Shown here: piece by piece, positions 51,477-60,041 of the stretch
How positions within the stretch are numbered: position 1 is the first letter of the stretch
Layout: each line of letters starts with the position of its first letter
Assembly (NCBI RefSeq): GCF_001954135.1
Contig: NZ_MBEQ01000015.1
Span: 121,432-185,431 of the forward strand
Length of the DNA stretch: 64,000 bases
Source: Mycobacterium sp. GA-1841
Lineage (GTDB): Bacteria; Actinomycetota; Actinomycetes; Mycobacteriales; Mycobacteriaceae
Direction: 5' to 3'
Notes under the pieces: generated by a model
What the model was told of the DNA's origin: nothing
The model's database searches: none
Seen by the model: the letters and a program-made list of their open reading frames with translations, nothing else
Program-made: the position numbers and the translations under genes

Positions 51477-52337
51477 CCGAACACGTTCGTCGCCATGCCA
51501 ATTCGCCAGCAGGCGCAGTGCCGTCTCGTCGGCAGATCCGGCTGTGGTGGTGTAGATGATGAGGATCTGATCCGGGTCGGCCGACGGGTTGAGGGCCTGG
51601 TAATCGACGGTCAGATCACCGACCAGCGGATGATGGTAGGCCTTGGTGCCCGTCGTCCGCCGTTCCACGGTGTGGTTCGACCACCAGGATCGGAATTCCA
51701 CCGAACGGATGGACAATTCGCCGACCAACGCGGCCAGCTTGTCGTCGTCGGGATGGCGCCCGGCATCGAGGCGCAACATGGCGACGGTATCGGCGGCCAC
51801 CTGCTCCCAATCTGCGTAGAGCTCGCGGGCATGCGGATCGAAGAAGACGAACCGCGCCTGGTTACGTTGGGCCGCGGGCAACTCGCGGAACTCGGTGATC
51901 AGGGCCCCGGCCACTCGGTTGTGGGCCAGCACGTCCAGGCGCCGGCCCAGCACGAACGCCGGTGAACACGCCTGGTCGAGCAACTCCAGCAGGCGAAGGG
52001 TGGCGCTGTCGACCGATTGGGGTCGAGGTCGCCGCTTGCGTTGGGTGGGCTGGCGTCGCGCCAGGTGATGTAGGTGCTGACGTTCGGCCTCGTTGAGCTG
52101 CAGCGCCCCGGCCAGCGCGTCGAGCACATCGGTCGATGCGCTGCGGCTGCGGCCCTGCTCGAGGCGGGTGTAGTAGTCCACGCTGACCCCGGCCAGTCTG
52201 GCCAGCTCCTCGCGACGCAACCCCGGCACGCGCCGACGCTCAACCGCCTCGTCGTCAAGGCCGGCCGCCTGCGGGCTCAACTGCGCTCGCCGCGCGCTGA
52301 GGAATTCGGCCAGCTCCGAAGATTTTCGGTCGGTCAT
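51438..52337 (-). CDS. XRE-family regulator with MmyB-like ligand domain
   Basis: Regulator of 299 residues. The N-terminal helix-turn-helix (RRVPGLRREELARLAGVSVDYYTRLEQGRSRSAS) has the VDYYTRLEQG signature of this actinobacterial group. The C-terminal ligand-binding domain (LLELLDQACSPAFVLGRRLDVLAHNRVAGAL ... FFDPHARELYADWEQVAADTVAMLRLDAGRHPDDDKLAALVGELS) is the MmyB-type sensor, which in related proteins binds fatty acids. It is divergent from two SDR genes and probably controls them. The ATG at 52337 precedes conserved sequence. Confidence 0.88.
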   Translation of the reverse strand: MTDRKSSELAEFLSARRAQLSPQAAGLDDEAVERRRVPGLRREELARLAGVSVDYYTRLEQGRSRSASTDVLDALAGALQLNEAERQHLHHLARRQPTQRKRRPRPQSVDSATLRLLELLDQACSPAFVLGRRLDVLAHNRVAGALITEFRELPAAQRNQARFVFFDPHARELYADWEQVAADTVAMLRLDAGRHPDDDKLAALVGELSIRSVEFRSWWSNHTVERRTTGTKAYHHPLVGDLTVDYQALNPSADPDQILIIYTTTAGSADETALRLLANWHGDERVRSPEGQPGADAAS

Positions 52338-52483
52338 GCTGCCAGTCTGCCCGCTTCGCGACGGTTGTCGACGCCGAAGGTGGCCCAGTTTGTCCCCCGA
52401 TAGACAGGGCAGGTTTGACCGCCCCAAAGTCATCCGATCGCCGGTTGTCTGGTGGTGTCACGCCGTCACGAAAGGAGAACCAC

Positions 52484-53260
52484 ATGTCCACCGTCATCAC
52501 CGCAACCCCACTTGCCGACCGGGTGGCTGTCGTCACCGGCGCCTCCAGCGGTATCGGCGAGGCCACCGCGCTGCGCCTGGCCGCGCTGGGCGCCACGGTG
52601 GTGCTTACCGCGCGGCGGGCCGACCGGTTGGCGGTCCTGGCCCAGCAGATCACCGCGTCCGGGGGCACCGCGCTGGCCCTGCCGGTCGATGTCACCGACC
52701 GCGAGGCGGTCAAAGCCGTTGCCGAGCAGGTCGACGAGCGCTTCGGCGGCGCGGATCTGGTGTTCGCCAATGCCGGGGTCCAGCTCATCTCCCCGGTCGA
52801 GGACGTCAAATTCGACGAATGGCAGCGCCAGATCGACCTCAACGTCACCGGGGTGATGAATGTGATCGGCGCCTTCGTGCCGCAGCTCGTCGCCTCGGCC
52901 GCCGACGGACAGCCCGCCGATCTGATCACCACCTCCTCGATCGCGGCGACGAGGGTGTTGGAGAAATTCTCGGTGTATTCGGGAACGAAGGCCTACATCA
53001 GCCAGCTCACCCGGCTGTTGCGAGTTGAGCTGGGCCGCAAGAACGTCCGGGTTGCCACCATCGAACCCGGGATGGTGGACACCGAATTGCCTTTGCATGT
53101 CACCGATCCGGACGCCTCGAAGCTGATGGCCGATCTGATCGACGAGATCGACGTACTCTCCCCGGCCGACGTGGCCGAAACCATCGCGTTCATGGCCGCG
53201 GTACCCCGCCACGTGAACCTGACCGAGATCACCATCCTGCCTACCCAGCAAGCGATCTGA
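52484..53260 (+). CDS. Short-chain dehydrogenase/reductase
   Basis: Classical SDR of 258 residues with TGASSGIGEAT (cofactor), FANAG (NNAG variant), TTSSIAAT and YSGTKAYISQ (Ser, YxxxK). The substrate is unknown. The ATG at 52484 has AAAGGAG at 52471-52477. It is divergent from the MmyB-type regulator gene and separated by 13 bp from a second, related SDR, suggesting a duplicated pair under control of that regulator. Confidence 0.9.
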   Translation: MSTVITATPLADRVAVVTGASSGIGEATALRLAALGATVVLTARRADRLAVLAQQITASGGTALALPVDVTDREAVKAVAEQVDERFGGADLVFANAGVQLISPVEDVKFDEWQRQIDLNVTGVMNVIGAFVPQLVASAADGQPADLITTSSIAATRVLEKFSVYSGTKAYISQLTRLLRVELGRKNVRVATIEPGMVDTELPLHVTDPDASKLMADLIDEIDVLSPADVAETIAFMAAVPRHVNLTEITILPTQQAI

Positions 53261-53273
53261 GGAACGAACACTG

Positions 53274-53999
53274 ATGACCAAGACAATCCTGATCACCGGA
53301 GCCTCCAGCGGTATCGGTGAGGCCACCGCACGGCGGCTGGCCGCCGACGGGCACCAGGTGTTTCTCGGTGCCCGCCGTACCGATCGGCTGCAGGGCCTGG
53401 TCGACGAACTCCGAAATGCCGGTGGCACAGCAGCGTTCTGCCGTCTGGACGTCACCGACGCTGCTGATGTCGAGCAGTTCGTGGCCGACGCCGTCAGCAC
53501 CTATGGCCGAGTGGACGTGCTGGTCAACAACGCCGGCGTGATGCCGCTGTCGAGGCTGGCCGAGCGCCGTGTCGAGGAGTGGAACCGCATGATCGATGTG
53601 AATATCCGTGGTGTGTTGCACGGCATCGACGCCGTCCTGCCGGTGATGCGGCAGCAGGGCGGCGGCCATATCGTCAACCTGGCATCCGTCGGTGCCCACG
53701 AGGTGGAACCGACTGCGGCCGTTTATTGCGCGACCAAGTTCGCGGTGTGGGCGATCTCCGAAGGTCTACGCAAGGAGAGCGCTGGCGACATCCGGGTCAG
53801 TGTGGTTTCTCCGGGTGTCACTGAATCAGAGCTGGCCGAATCGATCTCCGATGAGGGTGCGCGTGCCCAGATGCGCGTATACCGCGCGGTCGCCATTCCT
53901 GCGTCTGCCATCGCCGATGCGATTGTCTTCGCCGTCGGTCAGCCGGCCGAAGTGGACGTCAATGAGATCATCGTCCGCCCGGCAGCCGGCACTCATTAG
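53274..53999 (+). CDS. Short-chain dehydrogenase/reductase
   Basis: Classical SDR of 241 residues, clearly related to the preceding gene: TGASSGIGEATARRLAADG, VNNAGVMPLS, NLASVGAHEVEPTAAVYCATKFAVWAISEGLRKE (Ser, YxxxK). The sequence matches the YdfG/serine-3-dehydrogenase-like subgroup, which often oxidises hydroxy-acids or amino alcohols. ATG at 53274. The gene ends the operon; a hairpin at 54041-54074 follows. Confidence 0.9.
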   Translation: MTKTILITGASSGIGEATARRLAADGHQVFLGARRTDRLQGLVDELRNAGGTAAFCRLDVTDAADVEQFVADAVSTYGRVDVLVNNAGVMPLSRLAERRVEEWNRMIDVNIRGVLHGIDAVLPVMRQQGGGHIVNLASVGAHEVEPTAAVYCATKFAVWAISEGLRKESAGDIRVSVVSPGVTESELAESISDEGARAQMRVYRAVAIPASAIADAIVFAVGQPAEVDVNEIIVRPAAGTH

Positions 54000-54040
54000 C
54001 CGCTGCCGAGAGTGCCGCCGCTGAGCGCCCACCGAAAACA

Positions 54041-54074
54041 ACAGAGCCGGAGGCCTTCGGGCCACCGGCTCTGT
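54041..54074. terminator. Hairpin terminator, probably bidirectional
   Basis: ACAGAGCCGG (54041-54050) pairs with CCGGCTCTGT (54065-54074). The loop can fold as GGCC-TTCG-GGCC. Read on the minus strand it is followed by a T-rich TGTTTTCGGT, so it ends the 49-residue small-protein gene. It may also stop the SDR operon. Confidence 0.75.
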
Positions 54075-54091
54075 ACAGCGGGCTTGTCGTC

Positions 54092-54241
54092 TCAGCGATG
54101 TGCATCCTGAAGTTCGTGCCGCTGTACGACTGCAATCAACTCTTCACGAACCGTCGAGTTGGGCAGTTCGTTGATCCGCGCGTAGAGGCGGCGCCGCATG
54201 TTGGCGCGCTTCTGGTTCGCGCGAAACTGTGCGAAGGACAT
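54092..54241 (-). CDS. Conserved-looking 49-residue basic protein
   Basis: Short gene (ATG 54241, TGA 54092-54094). The protein starts MSFAQFRANQKRANMRRRLY, continues ARINELPNSTVREELIAVVQ and ends RHELQDAHR. It is strongly basic in the first half and amphipathic-helical in the second, with no Cys or membrane segment. The ribosome-binding site GAGGAG (54250-54255) lies eight bases before the ATG, and a terminator follows the stop. Start, stop and terminator are all well placed and codon use is host-like, so this is a real gene. The function is unknown; a nucleic-acid or ribosome-associated role is only a guess. Two mini-ORFs precede it on the same strand. Confidence 0.75.
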   Translation of the reverse strand: MSFAQFRANQKRANMRRRLYARINELPNSTVREELIAVVQRHELQDAHR

Positions 54242-54246
54242 ACTTC

Positions 54247-54335
54247 TCACTCCTCAAAGTGCCCCGGATCACGGGTACTCATTAGTTGTTGATGTCCACA
54301 TATCGGGGATCGCCCGAAGGCAGGGACCCTTCCAT
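54247..54335 (-). other. Two overlapping mini-ORFs upstream of the 49-residue gene
   Basis: ATG 54335 opens 17 codons (MEGSLPSGDPRYVDINN) ending in TAA at 54282-54284. The last A of that stop is the first base of a second ATG (TAATG). That ATG opens 11 codons (MSTRDPGHFEE) ending in TGA at 54247-54249, five bases before the ATG of the 49-residue gene. The order and overlaps look like translational coupling. The first mini-ORF has no visible ribosome-binding site. Confidence 0.4.
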
Positions 54336-54524
54336 GGTCGCGTCAACCGCTGTGTAAAAGCAATTCTTAGAGTGTGAGTTTGGCTACAGCGCAACCTGAT
54401 TCGAGAGTGTCCCGGGTCACATTGGTCTGGCCGCCGAGCGGTGGCCTATGCTCGCTGCGGCGAATGGCGTGCCTGAGGGGCGGTTTCGTCGACCACCGGC
54501 GAAGACGGCGCAGGAAGTTTCATC

Positions 54525-56450
54525 GTGCAGGCAATTGTTGACGATCCGGTCCTTGTTCCTGCCGCGCCGCGGCAGGCGCGTGACGGCCTGATCGGGTTGA
54601 GCGGCGTGGCCATCGTGATGGTGGTCGTCGGCCATTTTTGGTTCGGTCAGGCCAGTGCCGGACTCGATGTCCTGTTGATGCTGACGGGATTTCTGCTCGG
54701 CCGCCGCGTCCTGCGCGACATCGATACGGCGGGCCCGAGGGCTATGGCCGGCGAATTCGCCTGGCTGGCGCGCTGGTTGGTGCCACCGATGGTTCTGGTG
54801 CTTGCCGTGTCCGCGGTACTGACCGGGCTGGTTCAACCGCAGACCCGCTGGGAGGCATTCGCCGAGCAGACGCTGGCCGGCCTCGGCTTCTACCAGAACT
54901 GGCAGTTACTCCAGTCGGCCGAGGACTATGTGCAGGCCGGTGCGGCAGTGACGCCCCTGCACCACCTGTGGGCGGTCTCGGTGCTGGCTCAGTTCGCGGT
55001 CGCCTTCCTGGTGCTGGCCGCAGCGCTCGCCGTGATGACGAAGGGTCGGGGCCGGTCCATGCGACGCCGTCTCCTGGTGGCGGTCTGCGGTGGCGCGATG
55101 GTGGCGTCGGCGTACTACGCGGTCGTGACGCATTCGGACAATCCGATGCTCGCCTACTACAGCACCGCCGCGCGCACCTGGGAGCCGCTGGCCGGCGTGC
55201 TGGCTGCGGCGTTCGTGACCCGCCCGGGCCGGACAACCGGGTCGCCGGCCTGGCCCCGGGCCGGCGAGTTCTTGCGCAGCGCGCCATTGGTCGCGCTCGG
55301 AGCTGTGGCGTATCCGCTGTTCCTCTGGCACTGGCCGCTGTTGATCTTCTGGCTGGCCACCGTGAACCGCGATGCGGTCGGTGTGGCCGACGGCAGCGCG
55401 GTCGCTGTGGTCGCCGCGTTGATGGCGTGGCTCACCGCGCGGTTCACCCAGTCACCGTGGCGCGCACAGCGGCGTTGGCGCAGCCACGCCGCGGCGTTGA
55501 CGGGGGCAGTTGTCGTGCTGGTGGCGGTGACGTTGGTGGCGACGTCACTGATGTGGCAGGGCCATGTGGCAGCGGCCCGGGCCAGCGGTGCGGAATTGGG
55601 CATGCTGCCGGTTCGCGACTATCCCGGCGCGCGGGCGCTCATCGAGAACCGCAGGGTCGCCAAACTGCCGATGCGCCCGAGCGCTCTGGAAGCGGCCGAC
55701 GACATCCCGCCGTCCTCGGAAGACCATTGCGTCACCGGATTCACCGGCGACGAGGTGATCACGTGTACGTACGGAGATCCCAAGGGCGACCGTACGATTG
55801 CGCTGGCCGGCGGATCTCACTCGGAGCACTGGCTGACTGCGCTGCACCAGATCGGGCGGCGCCACGGCGTCAAGGTGACCACCTATCTGAAGCTCGGCTG
55901 CCCGCTGACCACCAAACCGGTGCCCATCATCGCGGGTTCCTTCCAGCCGTATCCGTCCTGCCGGACGTGGTCGGACCGCGCGCTGGCCCAGATCATCGCC
56001 GACCGGCCGGATTACGTGTTCTTCACCGCGACCCGTCCGATTCTCAACGGGCCCGGTGACTATGTGCCCGATTACTACCTGGGGATCTGGGACGAGTTGG
56101 CGGCCAACGCCATCCCGATGCTGGGCATGCGGGATACGCCGTGGATGGTTCGGGATGGCTGGTTCTTCTCGCCGGTCGACTGTCTGTCCGACGGTGGGGA
56201 CGCCGAGGGGTGCGGGTTGCCGCGCGACGAGGCGCTGGCCCAACGCAACCCCACCCTCGACTATCTGGCCCGCTATCCGTCGATGAAGGTGCTCGACCTC
56301 AGTGACGCGGTGTGCCGTTCCAGCGTCTGTCGGGCCGTGGAGGGCAATGTGCTGATCTACCACGATGCCCACCACCTGTCCGGCGCCTATGTGCGCACAC
56401 TCACCGACGAGTTGGCCCGGCAGATGTCCGAGGCCCTCGGCTGGTGGTAG
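54525..56450 (+). CDS. Acyltransferase 3 with C-terminal SGNH hydrolase domain
   Basis: Membrane O-acyltransferase of 641 residues (OafA/YrhL type). The N-terminal acyltransferase-3 domain has about ten helices and starts GLIGLSGVAIVMVVVGHFWFGQASAGLDVLLMLTGFLLGRR, with the catalytic-type His of VVGHFW. A C-terminal extracytoplasmic SGNH domain (from about residue 360) carries IALAGGSHSEHW (block I Ser) and LIYHDAHHLSGAY (DxxH block V). The Cys residues of CVTGFTGDEVITC suggest a disulphide outside the cell. It should O-acetylate a cell-wall glycan or lipid. The GTG start at 54525 follows AGGAAG. Confidence 0.88.
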   Translation: MQAIVDDPVLVPAAPRQARDGLIGLSGVAIVMVVVGHFWFGQASAGLDVLLMLTGFLLGRRVLRDIDTAGPRAMAGEFAWLARWLVPPMVLVLAVSAVLTGLVQPQTRWEAFAEQTLAGLGFYQNWQLLQSAEDYVQAGAAVTPLHHLWAVSVLAQFAVAFLVLAAALAVMTKGRGRSMRRRLLVAVCGGAMVASAYYAVVTHSDNPMLAYYSTAARTWEPLAGVLAAAFVTRPGRTTGSPAWPRAGEFLRSAPLVALGAVAYPLFLWHWPLLIFWLATVNRDAVGVADGSAVAVVAALMAWLTARFTQSPWRAQRRWRSHAAALTGAVVVLVAVTLVATSLMWQGHVAAARASGAELGMLPVRDYPGARALIENRRVAKLPMRPSALEAADDIPPSSEDHCVTGFTGDEVITCTYGDPKGDRTIALAGGSHSEHWLTALHQIGRRHGVKVTTYLKLGCPLTTKPVPIIAGSFQPYPSCRTWSDRALAQIIADRPDYVFFTATRPILNGPGDYVPDYYLGIWDELAANAIPMLGMRDTPWMVRDGWFFSPVDCLSDGGDAEGCGLPRDEALAQRNPTLDYLARYPSMKVLDLSDAVCRSSVCRAVEGNVLIYHDAHHLSGAYVRTLTDELARQMSEALGWW

Positions 56451-56453
56451 CCG

Positions 56454-56876
56454 TCATTCGACGATGAACACCGGAATCTGTCGGGTGGTCTTGGTCTGGT
56501 ACTCGGCGTACGGCGGATAGGCCTGCACGGCCAGCGTCCACCAATGTTCCCGTTCGTCACCGGAGAGCTCGCGGGCGGTCAGCACCGCGGTCTTGTCGCC
56601 GTCCTGCACCGTCACCGCGGGGTTAGCCTTGACGTTGAAGTACCAGGACGGGTGTGCCGGGTCTCCGCCCTTGGAGGCCACCATCGCGTAGCGGCCGTTC
56701 TCCTCCACGCGCATCAGCGGGACGTACCGCTTCTTACCGGACTTCGCACCGGTCGTCGTGAACAGGACGATGGGGCGGTCCAGCACCTCGACGCCGTCGG
56801 TGGTGCCTTGTTCCAGGATGCGTTGGGTCTGCTCGCGTACCCAGTCGGTCGGGCTCAATTCGGCTTGCTCAGTCAC
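56454..56876 (-). CDS. Nitroreductase-family F420-dependent oxidoreductase (Ddn-like)
   Basis: Split-barrel deazaflavin-dependent protein of 140 residues, of the Ddn/Rv3547 group. Typical parts are PIVLFTTTGAKSGKKRYVPLMRVEENGRYAMVASKGGDPAHPSWYFNVKANPAVTVQDG (the K-SGK and GGxPxHPxWYxNL-type F420 phosphate and deazaflavin-binding motifs) and WWTLAVQAYPPYAEYQTKTTRQIPVFIVE. The family reduces quinones and activates nitroimidazole drugs. The start is a GTG at 56876. It stands alone, converging on the acyltransferase gene with a 3-bp gap. Confidence 0.9.
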   Translation of the reverse strand: MTEQAELSPTDWVREQTQRILEQGTTDGVEVLDRPIVLFTTTGAKSGKKRYVPLMRVEENGRYAMVASKGGDPAHPSWYFNVKANPAVTVQDGDKTAVLTARELSGDEREHWWTLAVQAYPPYAEYQTKTTRQIPVFIVE

Positions 56877-56915
56877 GCACGCCGCAACAGCGGTCCGCGC
56901 ACGGTTATTCCGTGC

Positions 56916-57890
56916 TCACCGAAGTTTCAGCACCACTTTGCCCTTGGCGCTGCGGTTCTCCAGCGACGCAATGGCCTGTGCCGCCTGCGCCAGCGGGTAC
57001 ACCTCGGGTTGCGGTGCGGCGACCGCACCGGAGGCCAGCAGCGGCTGCAGTTCGGCCCACTGCTCCTGTAAGTAGCCAGGATGGGAGAACGTCCAGGCGC
57101 CCCAGCCGGCGCCGACCACGTCGACGTTGTTGAGCAGCAGGCGATTGACCTTGACCGTGGGGATCTCACCGCCGGTGAACCCGATGACCAGGAGCCGTCC
57201 GCCTACGGCCAGTGAGCGCAGCGAGTCGGTGAAGCGATCCCCGCCGACCGGGTCGACCACGACATCCACGCCCCGCCCGCCGGTGAGTTCCTTTACCGCA
57301 TCGCGGAACCCGTCGGCGAGCACCACGTCGGAAGCGCCTGCGGCCCTGGCGATCTCGGCCTTCTCCTCGGTGGACACCACCGCGATGGTGCGTGCGGCTC
57401 CCAACGCCGGGGCCAGTCGCAGCGCCGAGGTGCCGATCCCACCGGCGGCGCCGTGCACCAGCACGGTCTCGCCCTGGGCCAGCCGGCCGCGGGTGCGCAG
57501 GGCGAACTGGACGGTCAGGTCGTTGAACAGGATGCCGGCGCCGGCCTCGAAGGACACCGCGTCCGGCAGCGCGAACACCCGCTCGGTGGGCAGGGCCACC
57601 ACTTCGGCCATGCCGCCCGACAGCATGGTCAGGCCCAGCACCCGATCACCCGCAGACACGTGGGCACCGGCCGGCGCGGTGCGTACCACGCCGGCGATTT
57701 CGGCCCCCGGGGTGAACGGAAGCTCCGGCTTGTACTGATAGAGACCGCGGGTCAGCAGGGCGTCCGGAAACGCCACGCCCGCGGCGTGCACGTCGACCAC
57801 CACCGCGTCGGGTTCGCCGGAGGGTTCCTCGACCTCGACCACCTGCACCGCGTCGGGACCGTCGAGCCGGGTGATCTGTGCTGCACGCAT
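56916..57890 (-). CDS. NADPH:quinone oxidoreductase-type MDR protein
   Basis: Zinc-free medium-chain dehydrogenase/reductase of 324 residues (quinone oxidoreductase QOR group). It has the GroES-like domain with PGAEIAGVV and SAGDRVLGL, the Rossmann motif VLVHGAAGGIGTSALRLAPALGA (AAGGVG type) and the VDVVVDPVGGDRFTDSLRSLAVGGRLLVIGF segment. It has no cysteine zinc ligands. It probably reduces quinones or enones with NADPH. The ATG at 57890 has AAGGAG upstream. It is divergent from a zinc alcohol dehydrogenase gene with an 84-bp gap. Confidence 0.9.
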   Translation of the reverse strand: MRAAQITRLDGPDAVQVVEVEEPSGEPDAVVVDVHAAGVAFPDALLTRGLYQYKPELPFTPGAEIAGVVRTAPAGAHVSAGDRVLGLTMLSGGMAEVVALPTERVFALPDAVSFEAGAGILFNDLTVQFALRTRGRLAQGETVLVHGAAGGIGTSALRLAPALGAARTIAVVSTEEKAEIARAAGASDVVLADGFRDAVKELTGGRGVDVVVDPVGGDRFTDSLRSLAVGGRLLVIGFTGGEIPTVKVNRLLLNNVDVVGAGWGAWTFSHPGYLQEQWAELQPLLASGAVAAPQPEVYPLAQAAQAIASLENRSAKGKVVLKLR

Positions 57891-57974
57891 CGCCTGTCTC
57901 CTTCTGCGTTGAGCGTTTGAGTGGACCGCCGGCCAATTGTGACAGGTGTCAAGTCGTTGGCCTAGCATCACCGG

Positions 57975-59072
57975 ATGCTCAATGCCCGCGCCGCCGTGCT
58001 GCTCGACGCCGGAGCCGACCCGCAGCTCACCGACGTCCAGATCCGCGAACCCGTCGGCGATGAAGTGCTGGTCCGGATCGACGCCGTGGGCATCTGCCAC
58101 ACCGACGTCAGCATGGCCGCCCGGTTTCGCAAGGTGCCGATGGTCTTCGGCCACGAAGGGGCCGGCACGGTGGTGCAGGTCGGGCCCGAAGCCACCCACC
58201 GCGTCGGTGATCAGGTCGTGCTCACCTTCGCCAGCTGCGGTAGTTGCCCGGACTGTCTGGACCAGGCGCCGGCCTACTGCACGCATTCCACCGATCTCAA
58301 CATGCGTGGCAGCCGCCGCGACGAGTCCAGCGCGCTTCGCCTGGCCGGCCAGCCCATCAGTGGTGGTTTCTTCGGCCAGTCCAGCTTCGCCACCTACGCG
58401 ATGGCCGGCAGCCGCAACGCGGTCGCGCTACCCGAACCGATCGACCCGGCCTTGGCCGCCCCGCTGGGCTGCAGCGTGCAGACCGGCGTAGGCGCGGTCC
58501 TCAACGTGCTCGCCCCTCGCCCCGACGACGCGCTCGTAGTGTTCGGTGCCGGCGCCGTGGGACTCTCGGCGGTCATGGGTGCGCGCATCGCCGGGTGCCA
58601 GACCATCATCGCTGTCGACCCGATCGCGCAACGACGCACGCTGGCAACGGAATTGGGTGCCACGTCCACGATCGACCCGACGGCCGCCGACGCTGCCGCC
58701 GCGGTGCTCGAGTTGACCGGAGGTGTGGCCGCTGCGGTCGACACCACGGCCCGCCCCGACGTGATCGCGAGTGCGATCGGAGTGCTGCGGTCCCGCGGCG
58801 CACTGGCGTTGGTGGGCCTTGGCGCCATGACCGCCGAGCTTCCGGTCGTGCTCATCATGGCCAAGGGGCTCACCGTGCGCGGCGTGGTGGAGGGTGACAG
58901 CGAACCACAGTCGTTCATCCCTCATCTGGTCGATCTGCACCGCCGTGGCGAACTTCCACTCGAGGCGCTGGTGACCCGCTACGCCTTCGGCGACTTCGAC
59001 GCGGCCTGGGCCGCCGCCAAGGGCGCTGACGTGGTCAAACCTGTGCTGACCACCGACGCGGTAGGCTCGTAA
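57975..59072 (+). CDS. Zinc-dependent alcohol dehydrogenase (aryl-alcohol type)
   Basis: Medium-chain alcohol dehydrogenase of 365 residues. Catalytic zinc ligands are in GICHTDVS (Cys, with His) and FGHEGAG (His). The structural-zinc lobe is CGSCPDCLDQAPAYC. The Rossmann motif is VVFGAGAVGLSAVMGARIAG (GxGxxG). The long insert after the lobe (STDLNMRGSRRDESSALRLAGQPISGGFFGQSSFATYA) is typical of benzyl/aryl-alcohol dehydrogenases such as XylB. It is followed after 42 bp by an alpha/beta hydrolase on the same strand. Confidence 0.92.
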   Translation: MLNARAAVLLDAGADPQLTDVQIREPVGDEVLVRIDAVGICHTDVSMAARFRKVPMVFGHEGAGTVVQVGPEATHRVGDQVVLTFASCGSCPDCLDQAPAYCTHSTDLNMRGSRRDESSALRLAGQPISGGFFGQSSFATYAMAGSRNAVALPEPIDPALAAPLGCSVQTGVGAVLNVLAPRPDDALVVFGAGAVGLSAVMGARIAGCQTIIAVDPIAQRRTLATELGATSTIDPTAADAAAAVLELTGGVAAAVDTTARPDVIASAIGVLRSRGALALVGLGAMTAELPVVLIMAKGLTVRGVVEGDSEPQSFIPHLVDLHRRGELPLEALVTRYAFGDFDAAWAAAKGADVVKPVLTTDAVGS

Positions 59073-59114
59073 ATCCTGTTTCACCCCGGCAGTGACGCCG
59101 ACGATCGGAGCATC

Positions 59115-60041
59115 ATGACCCTGCCCCAGCTACCACCGGGACGTGCCGTGGAGGTCCGTGCGATCGACGGCGTGCGACTGCATGCCGAGGTGTTCGGGCC
59201 CGAGGACGGCTATCCGATCGTCCTGGCCCACGGCATCACCTGCGCCATCGGGGTGTGGGCCCATCAGATCGCCGACCTGGCCACCGACTACCGCGTCATC
59301 GCCTATGACCACCGTGGGCACGGTCGCAGCGAGGCGCCGCGCGGGCGCCACCGCTACAGCCTCAACCATCTCGCCGCCGATCTGGACGCCGTGCTCGACG
59401 CGACGTTGAAGCCAGGACAGCGGGCCGTCATCGCCGGTCACTCGATGGGCGGCATAGCGATCACGTCATGGTCGCAGCGTTATCCGGCCCGGGTCGCCGC
59501 CCGCGCCGACGCCGTCGCGCTGATCAACACCACCACCGGCGATCTGCTGCGTGACGTCCAACTACTGCGCGTACCGGCAGCATTGGGCGCCACCCGCATC
59601 CGGGCGGCCGGCACCGTCGTCAAGACGTTCGGCGGATTTCGGGTGCCGCCGTTCACCGCGCGTCCCAGCCAGCGCTTCGTCGGGCACCTGGCCGTGGGCC
59701 GTGACGCCGAACCGTGGGTGGCGCCGTATGTCTATCGGTTGTTCACCGAGACGCCCGGGGCCGGGCGTGGTGGCTGGGCCCGCGTGCTGGTCAACAGCAT
59801 GGGCCCGCAACACATTTCGGTCCAGAACCTGTCGGTGCCCACATTGGTGATCGGCAGTCGCAACGACCGGTTGCTGCCGATCGCTGCGGCCCGCCGCATC
59901 GCCGCAGACGTTCCGAACCTCACGGCATTCGTCGAGATGCCCGGCGGGCATTGCGCCATCCTGGAATGCCCGTCACAGGTCAACGCCCAATTGCGGGCCC
60001 TGGCCGAATCGGTGGCCACGCCCCAACCGCTCAGCTCCTGA
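59115..60041 (+). CDS. Alpha/beta hydrolase
   Basis: Serine hydrolase of 308 residues: oxyanion segment [28 protein letters not shown], nucleophile [10 protein letters not shown] (GHSMGG), acid likely in [11 protein letters not shown] and His in [12 protein letters not shown]. The general build is that of the lipase/haloperoxidase-like mycobacterial hydrolases. It follows the alcohol dehydrogenase gene by 42 bp, perhaps in one operon. Its 3' end overlaps the converging amine oxidase gene by 11 bp. Confidence 0.88.
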   Translation: MTLPQLPPGRAVEVRAIDGVRLHAEVFGPEDGYPIVLAHGITCAIGVWAHQIADLATDYRVIAYDHRGHGRSEAPRGRHRYSLNHLAADLDAVLDATLKPGQRAVIAGHSMGGIAITSWSQRYPARVAARADAVALINTTTGDLLRDVQLLRVPAALGATRIRAAGTVVKTFGGFRVPPFTARPSQRFVGHLAVGRDAEPWVAPYVYRLFTETPGAGRGGWARVLVNSMGPQHISVQNLSVPTLVIGSRNDRLLPIAAARRIAADVPNLTAFVEMPGGHCAILECPSQVNAQLRALAESVATPQPLSS

